11,531 nucleotides of DNA. Origin: Nitrososphaeraceae archaeon (GTDB taxonomy: Archaea; Thermoproteota; Nitrososphaeria; Nitrososphaerales; Nitrososphaeraceae). Each line of letters opens with the position of its first letter. The stretch's first letter is position 1. A program made the position numbers and the translations under genes. The notes beneath the pieces were generated by a model. The model had not been told where the DNA came from, did not search any database, and saw only the letters and a list, made by a program, of their open reading frames with translations. The stretch spans positions 1-11,531 of the forward strand of contig JAJNBK010000005.1 in NCBI GenBank assembly GCA_021155845.1, read 5' to 3'. Of the stretch, positions 6,024 to 11,531 are shown piece after piece.

Positions 6024-6658
6024 TTATTCTCTATCTTTTGGATATATCAATTCAGATTTACCTTCTTTATATTCTTCTTTAGGCCCATGATAATCCTTAG
6101 GATATGCCTCTTCATTTAATTTCTTAATAGGCTCTCCTGTAGGCAACGGAGCATTTTTGTCAACCTGGTATTTGTATATCTCAGGAAAATCTATATCTAC
6201 AATTACATTTCTTCCTGCTGCTATTATCTTAGATTTTGGAATATCAAACCTATAATTGGATTCACCAAATACCACTATCTTATCATCTGTCTCTCTTTCA
6301 TTACATGTCCCACATGATCTTCATTCTTTGCCCTTACTCCTTTATTAAAAAGAGATTTTGGATACTGCTTTTCATATGTTCCAAGATCTATATCACTATC
6401 AGGTGAAGTCCATGGGTCTTTACGACTAGTTGGAAGTGGGTCTTCACGAGGAACTTTATACTTTTTGACTATATCATATAGCTTGAGACCTATGAGAACA
6501 TTAGCACCGACTTGCTGAATTTCTGAAACTGGTATATCATATCTCTCATGTCCTCCTCCAAATACTATAATCTTATCAGGAGTTTCTCTTACAACATGTC
6601 CTATGTCAGGAGAGTCTAGTGATTTTACACCTTTATTGAAATATTTACCTGAAGTCAT
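6024..6658 (-). pseudogene. Tandem PRC-barrel / DUF2171-like protein split by a 2-base insertion
   Basis: Two overlapping frames (6658-6275 and 6275-6024) are halves of one protein of about 210 residues. Each half carries one copy of a repeat of about 75 residues. Copy 1 reads YFNKGVKSLDSPDIGHVVRE, then DKIIVFGGGHERYDIPVSEI. Copy 2 reads LFNKGVRAKNEDHVGHVMKE, then DKIVVFGESNYRFDIPKSKI. The G..V...iG.V...iiV....yDIP..i pattern fits DUF2171/PRC-barrel-like domains, small beta-barrels of mostly unknown role. The break lies in the TCTCTCT tract at 6290-6296. Dropping one CT gives VMKETDDKIVVF, matching VVRETPDKIIVF of copy 1. The second frame begins with a GTG overlapping the TAG of the first (TAGTG), so separate translation is conceivable. 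It looks cytoplasmic, with no signal peptide. Confidence 0.75.
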
Positions 6659-6685
6659 ATAATATTATTTTAGTGTTAATGATTC

Positions 6686-6692
6686 TAATATA
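6686..6692 (-). promoter_or_regulatory. TATA-like box for the DUF2171-like gene
   Basis: The minus strand reads TATATTA centred near 6689. The expected transcription start at about 6663 leaves only about four bases before the ATG at 6658, consistent with a near-leaderless mRNA. Confidence 0.4.
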
Positions 6693-6824
6693 CTTTCTAA
6701 ATTCATTCTCTTGGTTATTGCTTTGAGTACGAATATGCCTATGCATTTCTGAAATCCTAATCAGTACAGAGTCTTTAGAAGTATAGTTGATTTTAAATAC
6801 AAAAGTAAATATTCAGTAATGAAA

Positions 6825-7013
6825 TTACTTGCTACGCTCCAATTTGTGGACTTGTCCATATATTATATCGTCTTTGGTCACACTATCATATAGACAGTAA
6901 ATATCTCCAGTAATGCTATTGGCGTAATTCCAGACAGATCTACAGCTTGACCATTAATTAGTGATAGTAAGTTAACTAAAAAACAAAGTATATAGAGCAA
7001 ATCAAAATCTCAT
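6825..7013 (-). pseudogene. Remnant of a small exported protein
   Basis: The minus strand first shows a signal-peptide-like run in one frame (LLYILCFLVNLLSLINGQAV). Near 6935 coding character moves to another frame, giving VWNYANSITGDIYCLYDSVT and then KDDIIYGQVHKLERSK before TAA 6825-6827. Joining them after QAVD needs a 2-base skip. The ATG at 7013 is out of frame with the hydrophobic run by one base, and only a TTG at 7000 is in frame. At least one, probably two, frame breaks therefore exist. The family is not recognised. The aromatic, cysteine-containing body after a signal peptide suggests a small secreted protein that has been lost. Confidence 0.4.
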
Positions 7014-7235
7014 TTAATAATTTAATTATTTGAAAACAAAAAAATGACGACAACAACACATGTCATTTGAGTAGTAATCGTAATTAGTTAACCCTCAATC
7101 CCCTTTTTGTCTATTCTGGTTATAATGATATTCTTACTCATCACCATCCTCTATAGTATCTTCTTCCTGGCTCCGATTCTCCCTCCTCTATCTCAGTTAA
7201 TATTGAACTCTATTATTATTGTCGATACATATATC

Positions 7236-7680
7236 ATGTTTGATAATAATGATGATACTACAAAAAGAAAAGAAGATAGACTCATCAAAGACTATGATAC
7301 AATACTAAGAGAAGCTGCATTATTAACTACTTTTGCAGGTATTTTGTTTGGTTTTTTGTTAGAGATATCAATAAATACTCCTGACGATTTTGCTTTAGGA
7401 GATAAAATAATTTTACTTTTGTCTCTTTTCTCTATCACCATAGCAGCTTCACTTTTTGTAATGCCTGTAATCTATCACCATCTACAATACCCATACAAAG
7501 ACCTGGACAAATTCAAGATACGAAGTCATAGATTTATTATATTTTGTTTGATTCCTGCTGGCATTACATTATTTCTTGGTCTTGCTTGCACTTTCATCTA
7601 TACTAGATAGATTTCCTGCATTTATACTAGCTGCAATACCTTTCGTACTTGTCTATATATTATTTAGAATAAGAAAATAG
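7236..7680 (+). pseudogene. DUF6328-like four-helix membrane protein, frameshifted at a 4-base duplication
   Basis: From ATG 7236 (MFDNNDDTTKRKEDRL) the product has a hydrophilic N-terminus (LIKDYDTILREA) and helix 1 (ALLTTFAGILFGFLLEIS). Helix 2 follows (IILLLSLFSITIAASLFVMP) with a conserved-looking VIYHHLQYPYKD, then helix 3 (FIIFCLIPAGITLFLGLA). This is the order seen in DUF6328 proteins. The open frame stops at 7610 with an unnatural CTFIYTR tail. Removing one CTTG from CTTGCTTG (7581-7588) continues as LSSILDRFPAFILAAIPFVL and VYILFRIRK to TAG 7678-7680, supplying helix 4 and a total of 146 residues, near family size. An upstream TTG at 7107 would add a pyrimidine-rich hydrophobic stretch that I do not trust. 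Integral membrane protein of unknown function. Confidence 0.68.
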
Positions 7681-7723
7681 TACGGTTGAATATGGTATCT
7701 ATAAATACCCAATATTGCATTTA

Positions 7724-7864
7724 TTACTTTATTACGATGCAACACCTTAGTCCTTTTTGTGCTTGTACTTGTACTTGTTGATTTACTACTGCTATTGAAT
7801 TTATTGTTACTAAAAGAGTTGCTGCTATGATTAAATTAAATGCTATTTTTATAGTTATATGCAT
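7724..7864 (-). CDS. Possible 46-residue exported peptide
   Basis: ATG at 7864 gives MHITIKIAFNLIIAATLLVT, then INSIAVVNQQVQVQAQKGLR and CCIVIK. It looks like a signal peptide with a cut after QVQAQ or nearby, leaving only a very short mature part with two adjacent cysteines. The frame is open upstream to a TTG at 8020, but that part lacks a good start and looks less coding. It may be a genuine small secreted peptide or the 5' end of a truncated secreted protein. Confidence 0.3.
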   Translation of the reverse strand: MHITIKIAFNLIIAATLLVTINSIAVVNQQVQVQAQKGLRCCIVIK

Positions 7865-8062
7865 CTGCAAAGAGTGATCAATAAAAAGAATTGATGTTGG
7901 TTGCCACCGTATGGTTACTTGCATTATGAGTTTGTTAATAGTAAGATCAATAGACAAGGTACTATTTTGATAGAAGTCTTTAAGAAGTGAGATATAATTT
8001 TCTTCTACCCCTATTACCAAAAGTATAGAAATGATTCTTCTTATCTGCTGCTATTATTATTA

Positions 8063-8596
8063 CTAGTAAGACACATAAATTCTCGGATTCTTACCCTCTT
8101 TCTCTTTTCGTTCAAACAATTGCACGAAATCTTTCAATGACTTTACTCTTGGGCTATAGTCTTCTTCTTGTTCCACCTTCTGCTGCTGTTTTCGTCCTAT
8201 TATTATAGTTGTTTTATTTTTATTATACTCAACTTTCTCTCTTTCCATTGTTATTTTAATAGCCTTTGGTAGTCTGGATTTAAGTACATCAGAACTTATA
8301 TTGCAATATCCCTCTTTTTTGTTGTTGCTGCTGTTGTCGTTGGTATCATCTGACCATGCTTCAGAGAATAAATGCTTTATTACATAGGATTCACCATCGT
8401 ATACCTCCTCTCTTAAATATCCTAAATATCCGAATTTATGCAAACTCTCCAAGGTCTCTTCAACTGGCGTCTTAATTATTTCGTTGTGCATCTTCTCTAA
8501 GTAACTTTTCTCCTCAGCATGATCGTCCCATTTGAGATAACAATTGATAACACGAATATTATTATTTTTCTCCTTAGTTAACTCCGCTTGATTCAT
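8063..8596 (-). CDS. Uncharacterised hydrophilic protein
   Basis: A 177-residue protein starting MNQAELTKEKNNNIRVINCY. It has no signal peptide or membrane helix and is therefore probably cytoplasmic. Residues about 20-85 look folded (YLKWDDHAEEKSYLEKMHNE, then TLESLHKFGYLGYLREEVYD). A polar N/S/K linker (NDNSSNNKKEG) leads to a second half with ITMEREKVEYNKNKTTIIIG and a charged Q/E/K stretch. It ends SLKDFVQLFERKEKEGKNPR. The family is not recognised. The leader is a long purine run in the mRNA without a clear Shine-Dalgarno core. A TATA-like GATAAATA near 8644-8651 would give a leader of about 24 bases. Neighbouring genes are decayed, so its context gives no clue to function. Confidence 0.7.
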   Translation of the reverse strand: MNQAELTKEKNNNIRVINCYLKWDDHAEEKSYLEKMHNEIIKTPVEETLESLHKFGYLGYLREEVYDGESYVIKHLFSEAWSDDTNDNSSNNKKEGYCNISSDVLKSRLPKAIKITMEREKVEYNKNKTTIIIGRKQQQKVEQEEDYSPRVKSLKDFVQLFERKEKEGKNPRIYVSY

Positions 8597-8859
8597 TTTC
8601 TCTATCTGTCTGTCTCTTTTTCTTTGTCTATTTCTCTCTTCTGTTATTTATCTCTCTCTATCAATCAATCCATTAATCTACCAATTAATCATAACTAAAC
8701 TATTCAATCATTAATTTACCTAAAGTCAGGACTTAAGCAAAACTATTGATAAAGTAGAACTCATGACAGCACTATTAAAGTATTTATTTTTACTAACATT
8801 TAGTTGGTTAGTCGTGTCTCTAGGCAGCGACTATTATTCTTATTATGTGTATATACTTA
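8597..8859. other. Intergenic region with a pyrimidine/purine tract
   Basis: 8597-8663 is almost entirely C and T on the plus strand, with TCTG, CTTT and TCTC repeats, forming a purine-rich leader for the minus-strand gene at 8063-8596. The rest is AT-rich. The only other open frame is a 49-codon plus-strand ORF from 8763 that runs into the antisense of the relic at 8860. I do not support it. Confidence 0.45.
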
Positions 8860-9137
8860 TTATGCTCCAGTTCCATTATCATCATCCTCATCATCTTCTT
8901 CTCCAGTATTAGATTCTGATAGTTCATTGCTATTGACTTCATAATCTCCCTCCTGCTCACCATTATCAGTAGTTTATGTCTGCATCACCCTCCTATTATG
9001 TTGATTTCTTCTTCTCTTGTCTTTCTTTTCTTTTCATTTGGCAGAGGATACCATATGTATCAATAGATAATTGGGTCTTGATTCTTTTGTTGATTATTTC
9101 TCCTTCTCTTCATTCTTTCTATAACAACTGTTGTCAT
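8860..9137 (-). pseudogene. Degraded gene for a highly charged hydrophilic protein
   Basis: From ATG 9137 the minus strand reads MTTVVIERMKRRRNNQQKNQ DPIIY. It then meets a TGA at 9060-9062 and continues in the same frame as YIWYPLPNEKKRKTREEEIN IIGG. After frame breaks near 8975-8990 it goes on as DADINY and then TDNGEQEGDYEVNSNELSES and NTGEEDDEDDDNGTGA before TAA 8860-8862. The pieces form a sensible basic-to-acidic protein of roughly 90 residues interrupted by one stop and about two frame changes. No signal peptide or known family is seen. The strong compositional continuity supports a real former gene, but the exact reconstruction is uncertain. Confidence 0.38.
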
Positions 9138-9163
9138 CTAATGTTGTAGCCCCGCAGCATTAG
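9138..9163 (+). repeat. Imperfect inverted repeat (possible RNA hairpin)
   Basis: CTAATGTTG and CAGCATTAG pair over nine positions, with one U-G pair in a plus-strand transcript, around an eight-base loop TAGCCCCG. It lies between the minus-strand relic and the plus-strand secreted gene. No T-run follows, so it is not a convincing terminator. Confidence 0.25.
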
Positions 9164-9251
9164 TATTATCGTTCCCAAAAGAAGAAGAAGTTACTACGAT
9201 TACTCTAAAACCTTATTAGCAGCTCATAGATTTTATAATTGGCTGAATGCA

Positions 9252-10015
9252 ATGAGAATAAGTTCTAGCCAATTTTTGAAGGAACCTGGAAAGAAGACTT
9301 GTCATAAAAAACCATTCAAAGATAATAGAAGAACTGTTGTTGCATTATTATCACTATTAATGACAGCAGTCATAAGTATGACAAATACTATTACAACCCC
9401 ATTATCATTGTTCAACCAAGAAGCAAGAGCATCACAAGAACAACAACAAGAGAGTACAGCAGGACTCAAGGTGTTTGTAGATCTATATCACAATGGAAGA
9501 GGTTATGCCGAACTGTGTGTTCACTCATTGCTCAAGATCTAGGTTGTAGGACAATTAATTTGTCGCAATATACTAATAATCCAGTCAGATCAGGGCCTTG
9601 GATCTTTAGCCCAGGAATGGTTGAAGTTGGTGGGACATTCACGGCATGTGTCACTAATTTGAACACAGGAGGACAATCACGTTGTATTACTGGAACAAAT
9701 GGCCCAGAGAAAGAACCTGAATATATCTCCCTTACAGTTCCTGGGATTCGAGGTAATAATAATAACATTTTACCACCACCACCACCACCACAACTACCTG
9801 GGTTTCTACGTATTGGCATTAACTGGAGGCAGATATGTAATGATTTTGACAGATCTATTATTGAGCCATGTGATACACTAGTTACACGAGACGGGTATGG
9901 CTTGACTGCTGAAGGAGTGCGTGTATTAGCATGTTTTGCAGGTGGCGCATTGGTACTGCTGTACCCAGAATTATTACGTTATTCATATCTGTGTGGGCAA
10001 GGCGGAGGAAATTAA
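9252..10015 (+). pseudogene. Secreted protein with polyproline linker, split by a 2-base repeat expansion
   Basis: Two overlapping frames (9252-9542 and 9515-10015) belong to one gene of about 253 codons. The N-terminus has a long basic region (KKPFKDNRR), a hydrophobic core (TVVALLSLLMTAVISM) and a likely cut at EARA|SQ. The mature part begins GLKVFVDLYHNGRGYAELC. At the TGTGTGT tract (9514-9520) dropping one GT lets it continue SLIAQDLGCRTINLSQYTNN, then PVRSGPWIFSPGMVEVGGTF and TACVTNLNTGGQSRC. A six-proline run (about 9769-9786) links to a second region with NWRQICNDF, EPCDTLVTRDGYGLTAEGVR and VLACFAGGALVLLYPELL. Several cysteines suggest disulfides outside the cell. The family is not recognised; probably an exported, lineage-specific surface protein. 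As sequenced it would yield a truncated 96-residue product. Confidence 0.7.
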
Positions 10016-10060
10016 AGATAATATTATTATGAAAGTAGACAACAACTAATTGATTATAAC

Positions 10061-10082
10061 AATCAATCCAATCAATCCAATC
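10061..10082. repeat. Two and a half copies of a 9-bp direct repeat
   Basis: AATCAATCC occurs twice in succession (10061-10069, 10070-10078) and is followed by AATC. It lies in the gap between the secreted-protein relic and the next small gene, with no evident function. It is another sign of slippage-prone sequence here. Confidence 0.5.
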
Positions 10083-10139
10083 TTTAAATTACATAACTAG
10101 ACAATCAAAGAAAATGCTAGCCGTGAAGAAGATCCTATA

Positions 10140-10286
10140 ATGATAACCTATTTTATCGTTGTAAATATTAGAAAGTCAGACATGACACCACTTCCATCAC
10201 AAGACACAAGCCCATTTTCTATAAATGTGTATTACCAGGGCAATGACATGAACCATTATGTTATGTTACCGGGTGGAACACCATGA
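10140..10286 (+). CDS. Possible 48-residue protein overlapping the next gene by ATGA
   Basis: ATG 10140 gives MITYFIVVNIRKSDMTPLPS, then QDTSPFSINVYYQGNDMNHY and VMLPGGTP. Its TGA at 10284-10286 overlaps the ATG of the secreted protein at 10283, the arrangement typical of translationally coupled genes. The frame is coding-like back to a TAG at 10098-10100, so it could also be the tail of a decayed gene. A second in-frame ATG at 10182 is an alternative start. No family is recognised. The TATA-like box of the next gene lies inside this frame, which weakens the case. Confidence 0.35.
   Translation: MITYFIVVNIRKSDMTPLPSQDTSPFSINVYYQGNDMNHYVMLPGGTP
10220..10226 (+). promoter_or_regulatory. TATA-like box for the small secreted protein
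   Basis: TATAAAT here predicts transcription from about 10249, leaving a leader of about 34 bases. GGGTGG at 10271-10276 lies six bases before the ATG at 10283 and could act as the ribosome binding site. Confidence 0.4.
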
Positions 10287-10684
10287 GGATTATAATACTA
10301 TCTTTAGCGATACTATTTACGTTGACATCTGCTGGAATAGCATTCGCACAAAAACCACTTCCCGACGATCTTGAAGTCTATATCGATGAAAAGATAGGTG
10401 AACACGCTTCACTTGTTGCAAACGTTGTTTATCAAAGTAATATGCTTGTTGTATTACGTGGTGATATCTTAATTCCACATTATCTTAATCCTATTAGTAA
10501 TACTAGTCTATCAGCAGATGAGTCAGGTGCTTCTGCAGATGACCTAGAATATAATCCTGTCGTATGGAAAGTTATAGAGATGTTGGAACAAGAATTTGGT
10601 TACTCAATAGATAATATAGCCGTTAATGGTTTAGGCAGTAGAGATAATCCTGATAGATTGTACGTAGTGATGACAAAGCAATAA
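10283..10684 (+). CDS. Small secreted protein of unknown function
   Basis: A 133-residue protein with a clear Sec signal peptide (MRIIILSLAILFTLTSAGIA, cut FA|QK after residue 22). The mature part of about 111 residues is acidic and looks like a single alpha/beta domain: LPDDLEVYIDEKIGEHASLV, NVVYQSNMLVVLRGDILIPH, then a polar S/D-rich loop (about 73-85). It continues VVWKVIEMLEQEFGYSIDNI and ends NPDRLYVVMTKQ. There are no cysteines and no recognised motif. The start has a plausible GGGTGG ribosome site, and the ATGA overlap with the upstream small frame hints at coupling. A stable exported domain is likely; its role cannot be told from sequence. Confidence 0.8.
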   Translation: MRIIILSLAILFTLTSAGIAFAQKPLPDDLEVYIDEKIGEHASLVANVVYQSNMLVVLRGDILIPHYLNPISNTSLSADESGASADDLEYNPVVWKVIEMLEQEFGYSIDNIAVNGLGSRDNPDRLYVVMTKQ

Positions 10685-10876
10685 TCAATAATCTTCCTAA
10701 AACGAAGGATCATAAAAAAGTATACAATTCAAATATACAAATGGTTTTAGCATTGTCTGTTGTTTGCTTCCTAAGATAGCAAATTGTATTTCCGATTTAA
10801 TTGACTTCAATTTATTTTCTCAACTTTATCGTGCTTTAATTAAAAAGAAGAATATCATAATACTGAGTAATGCTTG

Positions 10877-11272
10877 TCATCTGTTCATCCTAATTAGATC
10901 CTGTTCCATCTGTTTAAACTCCTTCTGTTTTAGAGTTGTATATTCTCTTTTAAGCGTTAGTATCTGCGCTGACACCCAATGTAGTGTTTCTATCTCTCCC
11001 CATAGATTGTCTGTATATGCTCTGTTCTGACACTCATGAATCTCTCCTTTCTTCTGTATGATTCTATTATGCAGTATGTCCTGAAGTGCTTTTAACGCTG
11101 ATACTTCTGATGCTGGTGCTACATCTGATTCATTCAATATATGAGCTGGACCTATCAAGTAGGTTATAAGAATTGGAATACCAAGCAGAGAATGAGAGGG
11201 GAAAGACAGACAACTACTCACATATTCCTTAAGTGGAAATATATAATATATCGCCCCAGCAATAGCAGACAT
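10877..11272 (-). CDS. Membrane-anchored coiled-coil protein of unknown function
   Basis: A 131-residue protein from ATG 11272 (MSAIAGAIYYIFPLKEYVSS). A hydrophobic stretch at about residues 28-44 (LLGIPILITYLIGPAHI) is probably one membrane segment, and the first 15 residues are also hydrophobic. From about residue 52 the sequence is soluble and helical (SEVSALKALQDILHNRIIQK, then TLHWVSAQILTLKREYTTLK), ending in a charged coiled coil KQKEFKQMEQDLIRMNR. No family is recognised. It diverges from the methyltransferase gene with 63 bases between the starts, so the two may share a regulatory region. The plus-strand frame over 10764-11030 is its antisense shadow. Confidence 0.65.
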   Translation of the reverse strand: MSAIAGAIYYIFPLKEYVSSCLSFPSHSLLGIPILITYLIGPAHILNESDVAPASEVSALKALQDILHNRIIQKKGEIHECQNRAYTDNLWGEIETLHWVSAQILTLKREYTTLKQKEFKQMEQDLIRMNR

Positions 11273-11335
11273 ACTATACTAATAGTAGCTGAAAAAAACA
11301 ATGGATAAAGGAAACGAAGGATAGTACCAATAGCA

Positions 11336-11531
11336 ATGAGTGAGGTCTGGAATAAAGTCTACAAATCAGACAGCACTTTCTTTGGAGAGCAGCCTAGCAA
11401 CTTTGCCTTACTTTGTTTTAATCATATGAAAGCTAACAATGCAACTAAAGTATTGGAGCTAGGAGCAGGCCATGGTAGAGATACAACATTTTTTGCATCA
11501 AATGGAATTGAAGTAGAAGCATTAGACTATT
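11336..11531 (+). CDS. Class I SAM-dependent methyltransferase, 3' end outside window
   Basis: ATG 11336 opens MSEVWNKVYKSDSTFFGEQP and stays open to the window end (65 codons), so only the N-terminal third or so is present. Motif I of Rossmann-fold methyltransferases is clear: KVLELGAGHGRDTTFFASNG, where ExGxGxGR binds S-adenosylmethionine. It is followed by the second strand EVEALDY, ending with the acidic residue expected to bind the ribose. The opening resembles small Methyltransf_11/25/31-type or tellurite-resistance (TehB)-like enzymes. The substrate cannot be assigned. A weak purine-rich GAAGGA at 11316-11321 lies 14 bases before the ATG, a longer spacing than usual. Confidence 0.88.
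   Translation, partial: MSEVWNKVYKSDSTFFGEQPSNFALLCFNHMKANNATKVLELGAGHGRDTTFFASNGIEVEALDY

Noticed and set aside
7107..7235. N-terminal extension of the DUF6328-like protein from a TTG
   Set aside because: The stretch is pyrimidine-rich and gives generic hydrophobic sequence. The family order starts with a hydrophilic segment at the ATG 7236.
8763..8912. 49-codon plus-strand ORF with a signal-like start (MTALLKYLFLL)
   Set aside because: Its second half (FHYHHPHH) is antisense to the acidic tail of the minus-strand relic, and there is no ribosome site or promoter.
9532..9881. Minus-strand 95-codon and plus-strand 60-codon frames
   Set aside because: Both are shadows of the polyproline secreted protein; the glycine and histidine runs come from the proline codons.
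10764..11030. 88-codon plus-strand frame
   Set aside because: It is antisense to the coiled-coil protein and rich in S/C/L/F without a start signal.
1..11531. CRISPR arrays, tRNA or rRNA genes, complete insertion sequences
   Set aside because: No regularly spaced repeats, cloverleaf-like GC-rich segments, transposase frames or flanking inverted repeats were found by eye.

Overview
The window looks like accessory DNA from an ammonia-oxidising-type archaeon of the Nitrososphaerales, most like Nitrosocosmicus. This is an inference from several signs. The DNA is AT-rich, TATA-like boxes sit about 26 bases before short or near-absent leaders, and there are many small secreted proteins ending their signal peptides in AxA|Q. 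There is also a CHRD-domain protein, a dual winged-helix regulator paired with a small membrane protein, and a helix-turn-helix/coiled-coil protein of a kind I associate with this group. No rRNA, tRNA or CRISPR array is visible.

Layout. 1-558 (-) is the start of a helix-turn-helix/coiled-coil protein running off the left edge. 811-1056 (+) is a decayed gene for a small exported protein. 1071-2736 (-) is a compact three-gene operon: a membrane-anchored external protein, a six-helix tryptophan-rich membrane protein and a two-helix membrane protein. It is clearly more GC-rich than its surroundings and I cannot assign it to a known system. 2821-3479 is mostly non-coding, with a palindrome, direct repeats and one possible small gene. 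3480-4022 (+) is the secreted CHRD protein. 4154-5019 (-) is the winged-helix regulator and its membrane partner, whose frame has no normal start codon. 5238-5532 carries the C-terminal scrap of a P4/D5-type primase-helicase and a 21-bp palindrome, probably the trace of an integrated element.

6024-10015 is rich in broken genes. Three of them, a tandem PRC/DUF2171-like protein, a DUF6328-like membrane protein and a proline-run secreted protein, are each broken by what looks like one extra unit of a short tandem repeat (TC, CTTG, GT). Removing that unit restores one continuous protein in each case. Two further relics (6825-7013 and 8860-9137) are more decayed, and an intact uncharacterised gene lies at 8063-8596. 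The right end holds a small secreted protein with a possible overlapping upstream small gene, a membrane/coiled-coil protein, and the start of a class I SAM-dependent methyltransferase.

Overall this is a region of lineage-specific envelope and secreted proteins undergoing decay, or possibly phase switching. Its two standouts are the uncharacterised membrane operon and the recurring slippage frameshifts. All calls come from reading the sequence by eye; no database search was run.
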